From assembly GCA_021464415.1 (NCBI GenBank), contig CM038470.1, positions 31,610,122 through 31,674,121 on the forward strand: DNA of 64,000 nucleotides, written 5' to 3'. This document shows, piece after piece, positions 23,040 to 35,620 of this stretch. Numbering within the stretch: the first letter of the stretch is position 1; the number at the start of each line of letters is the position of its first letter. The notes under the pieces were generated by a model, which saw only the letters and a program-made list of their open reading frames with translations, made no database searches and was not told the DNA's origin. This stretch comes from Lonicera japonica. Taxonomy: Eukaryota; Streptophyta; Magnoliopsida; Dipsacales; Caprifoliaceae. The position numbers and the translations under genes were made by a program.

Positions 23040-23935
23040 GATTGTGCTATGCACACGAGAAACAAAAATTTAGTGCTAAAGTGGTGTGTCAGTTACTAAA
23101 TTGGACAACAGGTTTGTGGTTTCAACTGCTTTTTCATAGGTCTTGGTTCTTCACCAATCAAATGCATTTGGTATACTATTTTCGTGTCTTTTCTTATTTG
23201 GCATCATTTGATTGTATTGATTGTTTATGTTTATTTATCTTCACTGTTTGATTTTTGTTGTCTTAAAGTACTGAACTGATTTAGGTTCTGGTTCTATTGT
23301 AATGGCCCACTTTCCTCATCTAGTATAATGTTATGGTCGTTGGCTTATATGTGGGTTCAACAAGTTTAAATAAAAAATTTGGACTAATCATTTGGTCGAG
23401 ATTTGGTTGTGTCACGTATGGTATAAGAGCTGACCTAGGTCCACTACCGTGTAGATGTACCACAATAGTGTGTTGTATGTGAGGTATTTTTTTTTGGGTT
23501 CAACTTTACAACAAAAAACCCAAAAAAACACATCCATGTACAACAAAATTTTAACCAATGCCGGCAATATCAAAATAGCGTGTGAGTTTAACTTGGGCCA
23601 GTGGCAGATCTACTTGATAGTGGCAGTGAAATAAATTTATTTTGAAGAAATATTTACGTGAAAGTGATAAAGGCTCTTTCTATAGGCCATCTATCAGTAA
23701 CATATACTAAACAAACCCATTTATTTATCATCAAGCCTAGAACACCTATCTCCATCGTCCCTAACAACTATTCCAAGCTCTAATTGGGTTGACAATTCGT
23801 GATTTTGCCTATCACGACTTGGCAAAACAAAAAACACAAGGTCTCATGACCCACTTAAATATGAGATGTTTGTAATCGTGTCATCCTAGCTAATAGACAC
23901 AAAAACGTGCTTATAGGAATGGAAATAAACTTTTG

Positions 23936-25576
23936 GGAAAAAATATGTTAAACCCCCTTGGCCCTTGTGGTTTGTCGGGTAAACGGGTCGTCCCATAAAT
24001 TATTTTACCCGACACTAAATCCCCCTATACTATTGCCACATTTCATTTTACCCTAACCTAGTTAGAAAACGTTAGTTTTCAAATAGAGGGTTCCACGTGA
24101 CATTAAATAATGGAGTAAATTGTCATAAATACCGCTTCCATCTGTTTAAAAACAAATGCCAAAAATAACCCCCCCTCTTTCTAAATATGTATTCTTCTAA
24201 TTTCTCTCTCAAAATATTTCTTCTCACTTCCATTTATCTCTTATCTCTCATTTACTTTACTCATCAACCTTGGCTTCAATTCTCAACATTTAAGATAAGA
24301 TTATCCTCCCCATTTTTTAGAAAAAAAGTTTCAATGTTCTAAATGGGTGGATGAACTACAGTTCAACAAAATAAGAAATTGGGAGGATAATCTTACTTTA
24401 AATGTTGAGAATGAAAGTCAAGGATATGAAGAAAGAGATGTGTGAGAATTTAGAAGCAAAGAGAGGTAAGAGAAAGAGAGAATACATATTTATAAATATA
24501 TATATATAGGGGAAGGATCTAAAGAGGACCATTTGTTTGGTCTTTAAGGACTCGTTTGGTTCGAGTTTTGGGAATGGAATGGGCATACTTGATTCCTGGA
24601 AAGTTTTTTCCTGGCATCTAGAATGCCATGCCGATGTTTGGTTCAACCAGGAATGGGAATGGAATAAAGTATCAATTACAAAAATACTCTTCTTTTTATA
24701 AGATGAGAAGATATCTCCTACTAATTTTTCAAAAGAGACAATTACTATAATAAATTACAAAAATTACACATGCCTAGCTAATAACTATCTTACAAAAATT
24801 ACAATTTTTGTAATTAAAAAAAAATTAAAACAGGAAAAAAGAAAAGAAAAAAGTTCCAAATATTTTTTTTTTTCATTTTTGTGCAGCAGTGTAACTAGAA
24901 AAAAAGGTCCAAACAATATTTTCATACACGGATGGAAAAAGAATTATTTATTCGTAAGGAAGAGAGTTATTTTAGTCCTAAAATAAAAAATTAAAAAAGA
25001 TGCCTACTGGTAATGGTTTATTCCTTCTGATTTAAATGGGAGAACTTGGGGGGCAAGGTTTGTTCCTGAAATCATTTATTACGAACTTAAAACTTGATCC
25101 AAACGCGGGAATCGTTTCGGAATGGAATTTAGCATTCTGGAAATGGTTTAAATATTGAACCAAATGAGCCATAAATGCGTACTAATCATTTTGAGCAAGT
25201 AAAAGGATGATTATTTTTTTATGAAACTTGGCGGAGATGATCTCCGTGATTAGTAATCATCTCCACCAAATTTCATCAAAAAATTCAACTGGGAAGTGGG
25301 TTAGCTAAACATCTTAAATTTTAACGGCAAAAAACGCTCATATATATATACACGTGACATTTGTGTTTTGAATTGATGGTTGAGGCTTCTGTGATAATTT
25401 ACTCAGTTATTTAATGTCACGTGGGCTCCCCTTTGATTGAAAATCTGACAGTTTCTAACCAAATCGGGGTAAAATGAAAGGTGGCAATAGCACTTGGAGT
25501 TTAATGTCGGGTAAAATAGTTTCGTAGGGCGGCCCGTTAACCCAACAAAGCACAAAGAAGTTTAATTTATTTTCTC
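23936..25576. mobile_element. TIR element with ~200-bp inverted arms, host of a nested MITE
   Basis: Arms at 23936-24145 and 25365-25576 are imperfect reverse complements, sharing ATTTTACCCGACA(C/T)TAAA, ATTGCCAC(A/C)TTTCATTTTACCC and CACGTGACATTAAATAA. The long arms suggest a MULE-like element. The outermost bases and TSD are not clear. The Harbinger-type element 24548-25171 sits inside. Confidence 0.75.
24548..25171. mobile_element. PIF/Harbinger-type MITE nested in the 23936-25576 element
   Basis: Left end GGACTCGTTTGGTTC and right end GAACCAAATGAGCCA are inverted, flanked by TAA on both sides (24545-24547, 25172-25174). GGAATGG-rich ends recur on both sides. The terminal sequence is shared with the element at 31345-32587. 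Confidence 0.75.
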
Positions 25577-25845
25577 CTTGACTTTTTTATTGAAGTGATT
25601 AAAATAAGATATTTTACGAAGAAAAATAATAAAATATTGTAATGTGGACCCATCCACTTGGTTTATTCATCCCCCTCATAAATCCAAGGCAACAGCTCCA
25701 CGAACAAAGAAAGAAATTTTACAAATAAACAAAGATATTCAATTATACACAGAGAGAGATTAAGGAATCAATAATGATGATGGTAATTATAATAAAATTG
25801 TGATGGTTTCGATCATCATCATCATCATAAGAAGAAAATTCAGAA
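25577..25845 (+). other. 5' flank of the maspardin pseudogene
   Basis: Holds the presumed former promoter and leader, including an ATCATC run at 25812-25828 just before the ATG. No other gene seen. Confidence 0.4.
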
Positions 25846-27017
25846 ATGAAAGGCATCTTCTCGGTTTCCGGTGATTACATCTACTTCAAGTCTCAAGTCC
25901 CCCTTCACAAGATCCCTGTATGTATCTTTTCTTCATTTAATTTTTTTTATTCAGCTTCATTTTGCAACTGATGATGCTCGCTTTTTATTGATCTTTTTGT
26001 TAATTATTGATGTATTGGGTCAATTTCTCGTTATAATTAGGGGAATTCTGAACTGGGCCATGTTTAAATTTAAGAAGTTTTATAATTTTTGTGGATTATC
26101 TGGGTTTATCTGTGATTTGGTACCCTCTTGTTTAGATTGAACTTGTTATTGTTAGGTTGTGATTGAATTAGTCCTTGCAATTTGAAGTGGGTTTCTTTTA
26201 GTCAGTGAAAAATTAAACAAATTTCATGATGGGTAAATCCTAATTTTTGTATAAACTGAATTATAGTATGAATTAATTAATTCATTTTCCCATGCTTATG
26301 AATTTACTTGCATATCATATAAGCTATGTATGAAGCTCTTAAAATCTCTGGGTGTCCGTAACTGCTAATTTTTGAAGCATTGGACAAATTGAATAAGAGA
26401 TTTGACTATCCCATTCCCATATTAATTTTCTAAGTCTGAACAATTTTTTTGCCCCGTATTAGTATCCTTCAGTGCCCGATTTTTCTGCAAGATTCTTTGT
26501 TTCTGTCATAGGCAGTATTGCTTTTTTCGTCTAATCGATTGTACTTTCTAGACTTCTAATTGTCTTTCATTTTCTTTCTAATGGAAGTCTGCAAAATTTG
26601 AGATAGATGCTTCTAAGTCGGATAGTGGAATTGAGGTGGGTTTGAGCATGATATTGATTCCTCATGGCCCTCTAGCTAGTTGAAAATTTAGTGATGGGTG
26701 AAAGACTCAAAGGATTCTAAGTTATGGGTTATTTTTTAGCTTAAGTAGTTACACCATCCTACAGTTTATGATGTTTTTGGATTAGAAGGTTTGACTTGGT
26801 ACAATTCATTTTCTTATAAGTATCTAATAAAAGGTTTTGTTTGCTAGATCCGACCAAAGCAATAGAGATATTACGATAATATGACTTTGGTCCAAAAGCG
26901 GTGCCTCCACTCATTTGTCTTCCTGGAACAGCAGGAGCAGCGGATGTATACTGCAAACAGATCATGTTGTTGTCCATGAAGGTTAAAATCTTTCTCTCTC
27001 CTCCCTGAAAAATCATA

Positions 27018-27215
27018 CTCCCTCTATCCCTAATTAAAAGCCCATGTTTGACTTTCTCGTTTTGTAAGAATGCGCTAATTCCATCACAATCAATAGTTTA
27101 GCGTAGAACCCAAGAATTGAGTAATGAGAAAAATAGTTTATTGTAAAATTTGGTTCATTAATTATTAACTGAGAAGGAAAATGGACTCTTAATTTGGGAT
27201 GGAGGGACTAGGGAG
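27018..27215. mobile_element. Stowaway-like MITE in maspardin intron 2
   Basis: CTCCCTCTATCCCTAATTAA and its inverse ending GGAGGGACTAGGGAG bound 198 bp, with TA on both sides (27016-27017, 27216-27217). This is the standard Stowaway signature (CTCCCTC... with TA TSD). Confidence 0.85.
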
Positions 27216-28822
27216 TAATAAAAAAGAGTGCAAGTGTTTCCATTATTCCATATATTAATTTTTTGTCGCATAAAAGTTGCATCTGGCAAATTATGATTTT
27301 GTTTTCCTTTCGAACTTTTTCCTTCTTGTGGTTTTGGTTGTTTTCTACCGAGAATGACCTTAACTATGAAATGATAACGGAGGGTCAGTTTGTCTTATTT
27401 TTTCTTTTCTTTTGCAGGATTATCGAGTGATTTCTGACTTTCTGTTGATATTCCACCCATATGGAACCACCATGAGTGGGTTCAATCATTTGAGAAGTTT
27501 TTGGATGCTATTGACGTTCATTATGTAAGATTTCCATTTCCATTTGCTTTGTTTGTTTGTTTTTGTGTGCTCGCGCGCGCTTCTTTTGTGCCCTTTCTCG
27601 CTAAAAGTGAACCAAAGTACTCGAGCACTGCGCCTGGATAGCCGATACCCAAGCTTATTACCTGACCTAGCAAAACTTAATTTCTTGGTCATCTGGAAAT
27701 TGCATTTTTTCTTGTATGTGGATATTCAATAATTCTGCAAAAGTTTTGGCTGCATTAGTTGTCATGAAACAGATTATACATGGAATTTTTGTTTTTCAAA
27801 TTTAAGTTTCTCATAACTATGATAATTTCCAGTTTTTCAAAGCTTATGTCTATACATGTATCTATTTCTATACATTAAGTGAGAGGAGCACTTAGCAATT
27901 ATATTGTGGCACATACTTAATCAAATTACAAAATTACCCTTCCTTAATTGAGAAAATAAAAAAAACAATTCTAAGGGGAATTGTTGATTTGAACCAGTGA
28001 CCTTAAACAACAGCAACTTAATGGCTAGATCAAACATGACATTGCTATGAAGATACTAGATACAATATTAATGTATGCACATCGAGTACGTCACATGTTC
28101 TAATATATTCGTGTATATATACTGGTCTTTTCCTCTTTTCTACGTGTTTTTTTAGTATTGCAATTGCCCCCTTCAATAACTTGGAAACCATAATAATAGC
28201 AGGATAAATTTTCACAAAGAAGAGAGTTTTGTTCTTACCTTCTTGCATTTTAGAAGAGTTTATGTGTTCTCATGATGAAACAACTAACTACTCGTTAGGG
28301 CTCATATTGAACAGATACATCTTTATGGTACATCCCTTGGAGGGTTCTTAGCACAACTTTTTGCTCAGCATCGTCCACGGCGGGTACGATCTTTGAAACT
28401 CTACAATACGTTCTTGGAGATGCGGCATTTCTCAGCTTCCTTGCCTTGGGCTCCTGTGTATGTGTTCATGCTTAATTAGCATATATGTAGTCTAATTTAT
28501 CTATTTTTGTGTTCATTGATTCTTAATTTTGTTCAACTTCTTTTTTTTTTCCTTCCCCAATTATCGACAACATTGTTTAATTTTGGGCTTTTTGCTGTTG
28601 GTTAAATCTATCCCATCTACTTTCATAATCATTAGAGTTTGCCCATTGCTTGCCGGGGAATCTCAAAGTATTATGTAAAAATGGGGGCAATGTCTAATTC
28701 TTTTTTGACGTTATTCTTTAACTTAACACCTAGTTTAATGTAATTATTTGAGATTTCCTCACATACGGTCCGAAGTCTAACAATTATGAAAACAAAGATT
28801 AATTATAGTTTCACATATAAAA

Positions 28823-28844
28823 GGGGGGGGGGGGGGGGGGGGGG
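28823..28844. repeat. 22-base poly(G) run
   Basis: An uninterrupted G tract within the maspardin pseudogene region. Such runs are prone to sequencing-length error. Around it, 28460-29700 replaces the missing family exon with AT-rich repeat-like sequence. Confidence 0.9.
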
Positions 28845-29869
28845 TGGTATAGTCAAAAAAGCCCTTTAATTTTTGGCACAACGTTAATCAAGGGGGATCT
28901 AGGATTTCTATGAGGGGTGAGTTGTGTAAAAGGGATGCATCAAAATTCAATTGAACGGGTGAATTATCAAATTTTATTGTTGCAAATTATGAAAATAAAA
29001 AAAAAATTATTTCCTTACTAATCACAAAGATAACTTCAACTAGTATTTAAAATTAATAAGAAATACTTAAAAAAAGAAAGGGCTAGAGGTTAGAAAAAAA
29101 AAGGAGAAAAGAAAGAGAAACAAAGAGGGAGAGAGATGGAGGTTAGGAAAAAAAAATAATGTTAGGTAAGATATTCGAACTCAAAACCTCTCGCTTAAAA
29201 TAAAAACCATTCCCCCCTTGAACTTATTTAAGTTTGGCATTTTCACGAGTAATGAATTAATAATTTGTACTAGGGCTGGGCTAAACTTATATCAATATTC
29301 TAATATTGTGATTCCCTTTTGGGTGCAAACTCAAAATTAATGGCGATGAATGGAATATGTAAACAGTGGGGTTCAAATTCCAATGATCTAAAATGTGGGT
29401 GGAAAGTCAAAATACGGATTATAATGTTAGGTGCAAACTCAAAATTTCTCTTTGAAAAAAAGTAGTATAACAATACTTTCTGATTCATTAAATATATCTT
29501 TTATATGTAACAAAAATTACAAACGTTTCAAAAGTTCAACCAAATGAAACTAGGAATTCAAATTCCACATGTCCGAAGGGTACATTTAGACTCTACAATT
29601 TGCATGCACCGGGACCATCTCATTTCTCACATGCATTCTTTGTTGCTTTAAGAAGAAAACAAAAGGTTAAAAAAGTTTCTCTAATACTACAAATTTTGAA
29701 GCTACCAGGTTGAAACACTCTCAAGAGATGATTCGGCCTCGAGTTTGACTTTAACGGTTGATGCTGCAGCAGTTGGATCTCTTCTGCTTTCGGATTCTTT
29801 TCACTCTAATAGATGTTTGTTTGCAAAACTTGTGCTAATTTATGTTTATACATGCTTAGAGCATCAACA

Positions 29870-30220
29870 TCAATCTAATTTGTGTATGGCAAGTGTAGTG
29901 TATACTGTATAGAGACAAATAGTGAAGGGATGTCCGGATAATAGTTGAGCATCAAAACGGACATCTCTTGCCATTTGAATTTAAACGACAAGGGATGTTT
30001 GTATAATGGATCCCAACAACTTCCAAATGGACAAAAGATATCCGTTTGGGACTCAAAACGGACAACTATTATTTGTTTCCCAAACGGATGTCTGTTGTCC
30101 TTTTGGAACCTAACGGACATCAGTCTCAAACGGATATTAATTGTCTTTTTGAGTCCTAACGGATAACTGTTGACCTTTTGGCACCTACCGGACATCATTA
30201 TCCATATGATAAGGAATTCA
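29870..30220. repeat. Degenerate ~45-50-bp tandem repeat
   Basis: Units of the form CAAACGGAT..(10-14)..GTCCTTTTGG(A/C)(A/C)CCTAACGGA recur at about 30020, 30080, 30128 and 30160, with inverted AAAACGGAC variants on the left. It begins near an AGAGCATCAACATC sequence typical of MITE ends, so it may be a MITE interior. Confidence 0.5.
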
Positions 30221-30336
30221 ACCAAACTTAAGTTTTGTTTCTTGGTAAACCAAACTTAACTTTATCTTGCCTAATTTACAACCTAGTATTATATGACAAT
30301 CTTCTCCTACAAATCTAGACTGTCGTGGATGCTCAC

Positions 30337-31333
30337 TAGGGGTGTAAACGGACCGGATACTACTCTATCCATTATCCGTATCACTTTTTAAATTTACTAT
30401 CTAAATCCTTATCCGTATTCATTCAAATAGTTTATTAAATTATTCTTATCCTTATCCTATTGGATATCTTGGATTCGGATAATATCCTTATTTATTTTTT
30501 TATATATAGCTCAATTTTAAAAATATATTTGACTATATAACCTTTTAATTAAAATGACACAAGTTGTAACTCAAGAAGTATAATGAAAGTATTCTAAAGC
30601 ATGTGTATTTTATTAATAAATGAGTTTTAAATATGTAATTTGTTGAAAGTATTATAAAGTATTGCCAATTAAAACACTTATTTATAATGATATGCTAAAA
30701 AAAAATGTAATGCAAACTTAATTCTGCACTGTATAAAAAGTACAATTTAAAAATTTATTGCAAAGTTAACTTTGCACTCATTTTCGAGTTTGATCAAATA
30801 TAGGCCTTTGATTTACAAAAATATTATTCGTTGATTTTTTTGCAAAAAAGCTCTTTAAAATAAGTCAAAATTTTCAATCTCCCATTACAATTTGAAATTT
30901 GTTATGATCTCGAACCTTTCATGCTAACAAATAATATATGTTGTAAATAATATTTCTTTCTTTTCCTTTTTTATAGGCTTTTTCTTTTCTTTTTTGGTTT
31001 AGTTAATTTTTGTTTTGGTAAATTGGACTAACTTGTGTACACTAGATTAAATTTTGACTTATTTTTTTTTTAAATGGGGAGAGAAATATATACTAAATTA
31101 TAGCGGATATGAATATCTGCCAAATCGGATATCCGCAAATATGGATAATCCACCTCAAATACAGATTATCAAGGTCGAATACTATCATTATCCATATCCA
31201 TATCCATTTTCTCGGATATTTATAAAAACTATCCAAATCATCTTTTTCGAATATGGATTTAGATAAATATCCTCAAAATACGGATTCAAATTCAGAAAGG
31301 ATTCAGATTTTTAAATATCCATTTACACCCCTA
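30337..31333. mobile_element. hAT-type element with perfect 8-bp TSD
   Basis: TIRs TAGGGGTGTAAACGG and CCATTTACACCCCTA (inverse TAGGGGTGTAAATGG) enclose 997 bp. The TSD ATGCTCAC is at 30329-30336 and 31334-31341. GGATA(T)-rich subterminal repeats occur in both ends. Located in a maspardin pseudogene intron. Confidence 0.9.
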
Positions 31334-31411
31334 ATGCTCACTTAGGGCTCGTTTGGTTCGAGCTTTTGAAGATTCCTAGAATCCTAAATTCCATTCCATG
31401 AGGATTATTTT

Positions 31412-31979
31412 TAGGGGTGTTCAAAATCCAATCCAATCCATTTTTTCTGGATTTTATGGATGATTGGATTAGATCGGATGGACATTTTGAAAACCGAAAA
31501 AATTGGATCGATTTCGGATTTATGTGCTCTAGAAACCGATCCAATCCAATCCAATCCATTATTAAAGTTGTAACTTTGTAATATTCATAAGATAAGGGTC
31601 ACTTTGTAATATTTATAAGATAAGGGTTTTAATTAAAATAACAAAAACTTAAACAAATAGCATCATTTCATTTATTGATATTTGTAACAAGACTCGTTCC
31701 TATCATTTATTTAAAATAAGAAAACCAAAAAAGAATGTGAAAATAAAAAAGAGAAATTTTTTATTTTTCTCATTTAATGCATCACATTGTATAGGATTCT
31801 TTCATATGCATCAAACGAAGAATCAGATCGGATCGAAACCGATCCAATCCAACATTTAATTGGATTGGATTGGTAAAGTATGTTGGATTGGATTGGATGC
31901 TAAAACCTAAAACCGACATCGGATTGGATCGGATGCGGATGGTTTAAAATGACCGGATCGGATCGGATAGACACTCCTA
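31412..31979. mobile_element. hAT-type MITE nested inside the Harbinger element
   Basis: Starts TAGGGGTGTTCAAAATCC, ends GACACTCCTA. Perfect 8-bp TSD ATTATTTT at 31404-31411 and 31980-31987. Many GGATTGGATTGG / CCAATCCAATCC repeats lie near both ends. The frame at 31338-31559 is element sequence. Confidence 0.9.
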
Positions 31980-32104
31980 ATTATTTTGTTTGGTTGGAGT
32001 TTTATGTAGGAACTAGGAATCCTAAATTCCCCCATTTTGCCAAAATCCATTCCCTTATAAATTAGGAGGAATCTTGGACTCCCAATTTGAGGAATTCTTT
32101 TTTT

Positions 32105-32460
32105 TTTTTTTCCAAAAACTGTTTTTTTTTCCAGAAAATAAAAAAAATTTATTTTTTCCTAGAAAATGAAAAAAAATCCCCAGAAAATTAAAAATATATT
32201 TTTACCCCAGAAAGTGAAAAAAATTAATTTTTTCCAGAAAATGAAAAAATATTTTTTTCCCAGAAAATGAAAAAAAAAATTCCCAGAAAACTAAAAATAT
32301 TATTTTTTTTCCAGAAAATGAAAAAAAATAAATTCCTAGAAAATTACAAATATTATTTTTTTCCCCAGAAAGTGAAAAAATTTATTTTTTTCCAGAAAAT
32401 GAAAAAAAAATAATTTCCAAGTAAATGAAAAAAAAATCCAAAAAATTAAAAATAAAATTT
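32105..32460. repeat. Tandem array of ~20-40-bp units
   Basis: About ten or more CCCAGAAAATGAAAAAAAT-type units separated by A/T runs, inside the 31345-32587 element. Confidence 0.8.
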
Positions 32461-32896
32461 TCCAAGTTCATTCCTAAAACTCCAACCAAACGATCATTAA
32501 TGGAATCCAATAAAGGGTGACAGGAATAAATGTTTCCTGGCATTTAGAATGCCAATTCCATTCCTAAAGCTCGAAACAAACGAGCCCTTAAGGTGTATGT
32601 TTAGGCTTTAATATATGAAAATAGAAGTAAAATAGCAATATCTTTTTGGGAAAGTTATCATTTCTGAAGTTCCATCTATGGTTCATAATTTTCTTTCGTT
32701 GAAACCAAATCTGATAACTGTGAATTTTAGTTAACTTTGGTACTTTATAAGAGAACATAATTTTGACTTTGACCTAGTCAGTGGTCAAAAATACAAATGA
32801 CTGTTGTATAATCCCTTAACAACTCAAAGATCAAGGGAAGGAAAGGTACCCTAGTGCAAGGCAAGCATACTTGAAGAGTGGTCGTGATTTTCCTTT

Positions 32897-33514
32897 CTAG
32901 AAATTAGGTAGAAGGTCTTACTACACATTGATTTTTACCAAAACTCCAATGAATAATATTTTTTTGAATGAAGGGCTTATTTTTAATTGGTAATTAGTGT
33001 AAGAGGCCTATTTTATTTTATATTTTAAATGAAGGTATTTGAATAAATTTAAATATCATTTAATTAATAAAAACATGTTATATATTACCTAAATTACCCC
33101 CTCTTTATGAAATTTGCACAAAAAATATGAATATTGCAGTGAAATATGGACTGCAATATGAACTTTGCACTAGAAATATGGACTGCAAAGTTCACATTGC
33201 AGTAAAATATGGACTGCAAAGTTCATATTGTAGTAAAATATGGACTGCAAAGTTCATATTACAGTAAAATATGGACTGCAAAGTTCATATTGCAGTGAAA
33301 TATAGACTGTAAAGTTTATATTGCAATCCATATTTTAATGCATATTGGTATTTTTTAGTTTATTTTAAGGGTTGAGATGTCATTTTATAATGAAAAAAAA
33401 AACACATGTCATATTATTAATAAAATAAAAAATAGGCCCTTTATTTACAAAAAAATTATTCATTGGCTTTAGTGTGAAAATCTTTCTCTAATAAGACTTT
33501 TTTTTAATTGTCCC
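32897..33514. mobile_element. MULE-type MITE (family M) inserted in a maspardin exon
   Basis: Starts CTAGAAATTAGGTAGAAGG, ends CTTTTTTTTAATTGTCCC. Perfect 9-bp TSD TTTTCCTTT at 32888-32896 and 33515-33523. The TSD splits the codons for DFPF, and the exon frame resumes directly after it. The ends form imperfect TIRs sharing GTCTTA...CCAATGAATAAT. Inside, about six ~30-bp units of the form AAATATGGACTGCAAAGTTC occupy 33140-33330. A second copy in the other orientation is at 48588-49188. Confidence 0.93.
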
Positions 33515-33641
33515 TTTTCCTTTTCTTTCATGCCCTAATGAGGTTAATCTCCATTTCCAGGTATTATTCTCTCTCTATATATATATACACATATATGTAG
33601 TAGTTCTGACTTCTGACTTTTGAGTAGCAAATTTTCACTAA

Positions 33642-34177
33642 GGGTGTGTTTGATTGGCAATATTTTCCATGGAAAATGAGCATTTTTCACTTGATTTGAC
33701 AACTTAAGGTGTTTGATTGGTTTTTTTTCTAGGCAATTCAATTTCCACTTTTGCCTCACACATGTGCATTTTCAAGGCAATTGAGGAAAATGTTTTCTTT
33801 GGGGGGGGGGGGGGAGGTGGTTTTTGTTTTCCATACTTTGGCACGGTTCACGAGACAAGATTTTTATCATTTTCTACATTAAAATGCTATAACTTAAAAT
33901 ATAAAATTCAAAATAATATAAAATTTTAATATTTAAAATCTACTAATCAAGATCAATTAAACAAGATCTATCATGATTATATAATTATGTAAAAAAAATA
34001 ACAATAATTTTTTCTACATTAAAAATGCCATAATACAACCAATATTTTCCGGGTAGAAAATTAAGGCAATCAAACACACTGCACTACATTTTCCATGCAA
34101 CTCAATTCTAGGCAATTCAATTGCCTGTAACTTATTTTCTTTCCATGCAAGTTCCATGCTTGCAATCAAACGCACCC
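33642..34177. mobile_element. Tourist-like MITE with TAA TSD
   Basis: GGGTGTGTTTGATTGGCAAT and the inverse ending GCAATCAAACGCACCC bound 536 bp. TAA flanks both sides (33639-33641, 34178-34180). A 14-base G run lies at 33801-33814. Frames at 33544-34247 are element-derived. Confidence 0.85.
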
Positions 34178-34180
34178 TAA

Positions 34181-35404
34181 GAAAAAATGAGAAATGTAGG
34201 AAAAGAGAACCTATTGTGAGCCAAAAATCTCTTAATCCTAGGCCCAATAATCATGAAATCCACCCTTCTTTGCATAGTAAGCCCACTGTTTCTTTGGATA
34301 GTGGACGTCTTTCTGTTGAGCCTTCCATTTTAATATCAATCCAACCCTTTGATGAACCTCCCTTGGAACCCTCACTTCCACCTTTGGACTACGGGCCTTC
34401 TCCCCTTAACTCGAACCTTTCTTTGGCATCACAGGCCAACAGCCTAGCCTCAAAAAAAAAATCCCACCATTTACAATTGTTCTCTTAATTTATCTGATGA
34501 TAAATTAAAAGAAATAATCTTCTCTGATGATTTTTCTCCGGAAGCTTTGGCTCTCCATCATGAGTAATTCAAAGATCATTTCTACACTTGAGGAAGATTG
34601 CATAGAAGAAGAAGATGAGGGTCCTACTTTTAACCCTCACTCCTCGCATTCATGGCAACAAAAAGGAAAACTTGCCCGAGACAAGGACAAATCTCTTAAA
34701 AAGTACATAAAGTCTTAAGGATTTTAGTTGCTTCAGCTTGAATGCATTCAGATTTTGGTTGTTGAATTTCTTTCCTGCCTTGTATTTCGGCCTTTTTACT
34801 TTTTTTGGTTTCTAGATGCTTCTCGATTTAAAGTTATCTTAGTTTGTATTTCACTTTTCGGCCTTGTATTTCGGCCTTTTTGCTCTTCTTGGCTAGTGGA
34901 CTTAAGTACAGGCATAGTTCATTTTTCAAGTTTAGTTTTATTTGTTTCCAAAGTCCTCTTGAAGGACCCTCATGTAAGTCTTTAAGGTGGGCCTTTGTAA
35001 CCTCCACCTATCTTTTTTATCTTTATTTATGCCACTCTAATGCCCTAGCTTGAGCTTAGAGGACTTATTAAAAAAAAAACTAGTTAAATACTTAAATTTC
35101 TTGTAACACTTTCCTCCTTTGTACAAATGTTCTATATTGCTTAAATAATGTGTGTGTATATATATATATCATGAGATACTGCTAAAAATTACTTTCTTTC
35201 TCAAGTTAATAGTCTCATTTTGACTTTAGTACTTAAACTTCTTAAGAAACCACTAATCCCAACTTAATCAACGGCTACAAATATATGTTATTTTCAAGTA
35301 AGGGATTTTGTATATCAGCACGACAACGTGTATAATTTATTGTATCAAATAGTTTCGTGTTTATATTGTGTCGAATGTGTAGCTAGACACTAACAACCAT
35401 GCAG
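34181..35404 (+). other. Region before the last maspardin exon; possible retrotransposon remnant
   Basis: 34156-34488 and 34527-34718 hold two adjacent frames with Pro/Ser-rich and Lys-rich composition, followed by an untranslated-looking stretch with a repeated CTTGTATTTCGGCCTTTTT block (34773 and 34862) and an A10 run at 35070-35079. That resembles the 3' end of a decayed non-LTR element, but no reverse transcriptase or zinc knuckle is visible. 35090-35400 shows nothing else. Confidence 0.3.
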
Positions 35405-35620
35405 GTAATTGCCATGCGGCAGCTAAATCTGAGACGAGCAAGTCTCAAAGCTCGGCCAGACTTGGTCTCCGGAATCTCAAAGGATAGTGGCGGAGGTGGT
35501 GGCGGAAGTTCTACCAGCCAAAACAACGGAAGAGAAGGCCATGATGATACCAGTGGTGGTGGGAGTTCCCAGAATGACCGGAGAGAAGATACTGACGACG
35601 TACCAGTCGAACATGGCGAA

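Larger units (their letters stand above)
21730..23470. repeat. Dispersed repeat (family R), copy 1, interrupted by a hAT MITE
   Basis: Blocks at 21785-21900 and 23040-23470 match 43310-43450 and 43480-43860 in the same order and orientation (for example GCAAAAAACAAACTT, CCCACTTTCCTCATCTAGTA, ACATGTGGGTTCAACAAG-like). In this copy the two halves are separated by about 1.1 kb that includes the hAT element at 22014-22611. Class unknown. Confidence 0.65.
31345..32587. mobile_element. PIF/Harbinger-type element, itself hit by a hAT element
   Basis: Ends GGGCTCGTTTGGTTCGAGCTTT-like and the inverse ending CGAAACAAACGAGCCC. TTA flanks both sides (31342-31344, 32588-32590). It begins only 3 bp after the TSD of the preceding hAT element, so its target lay right beside that insertion. 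Interior: nested hAT (31412-31979) and a CCAGAAAATGAAAAA-type tandem array (32105-32460). Confidence 0.85.
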
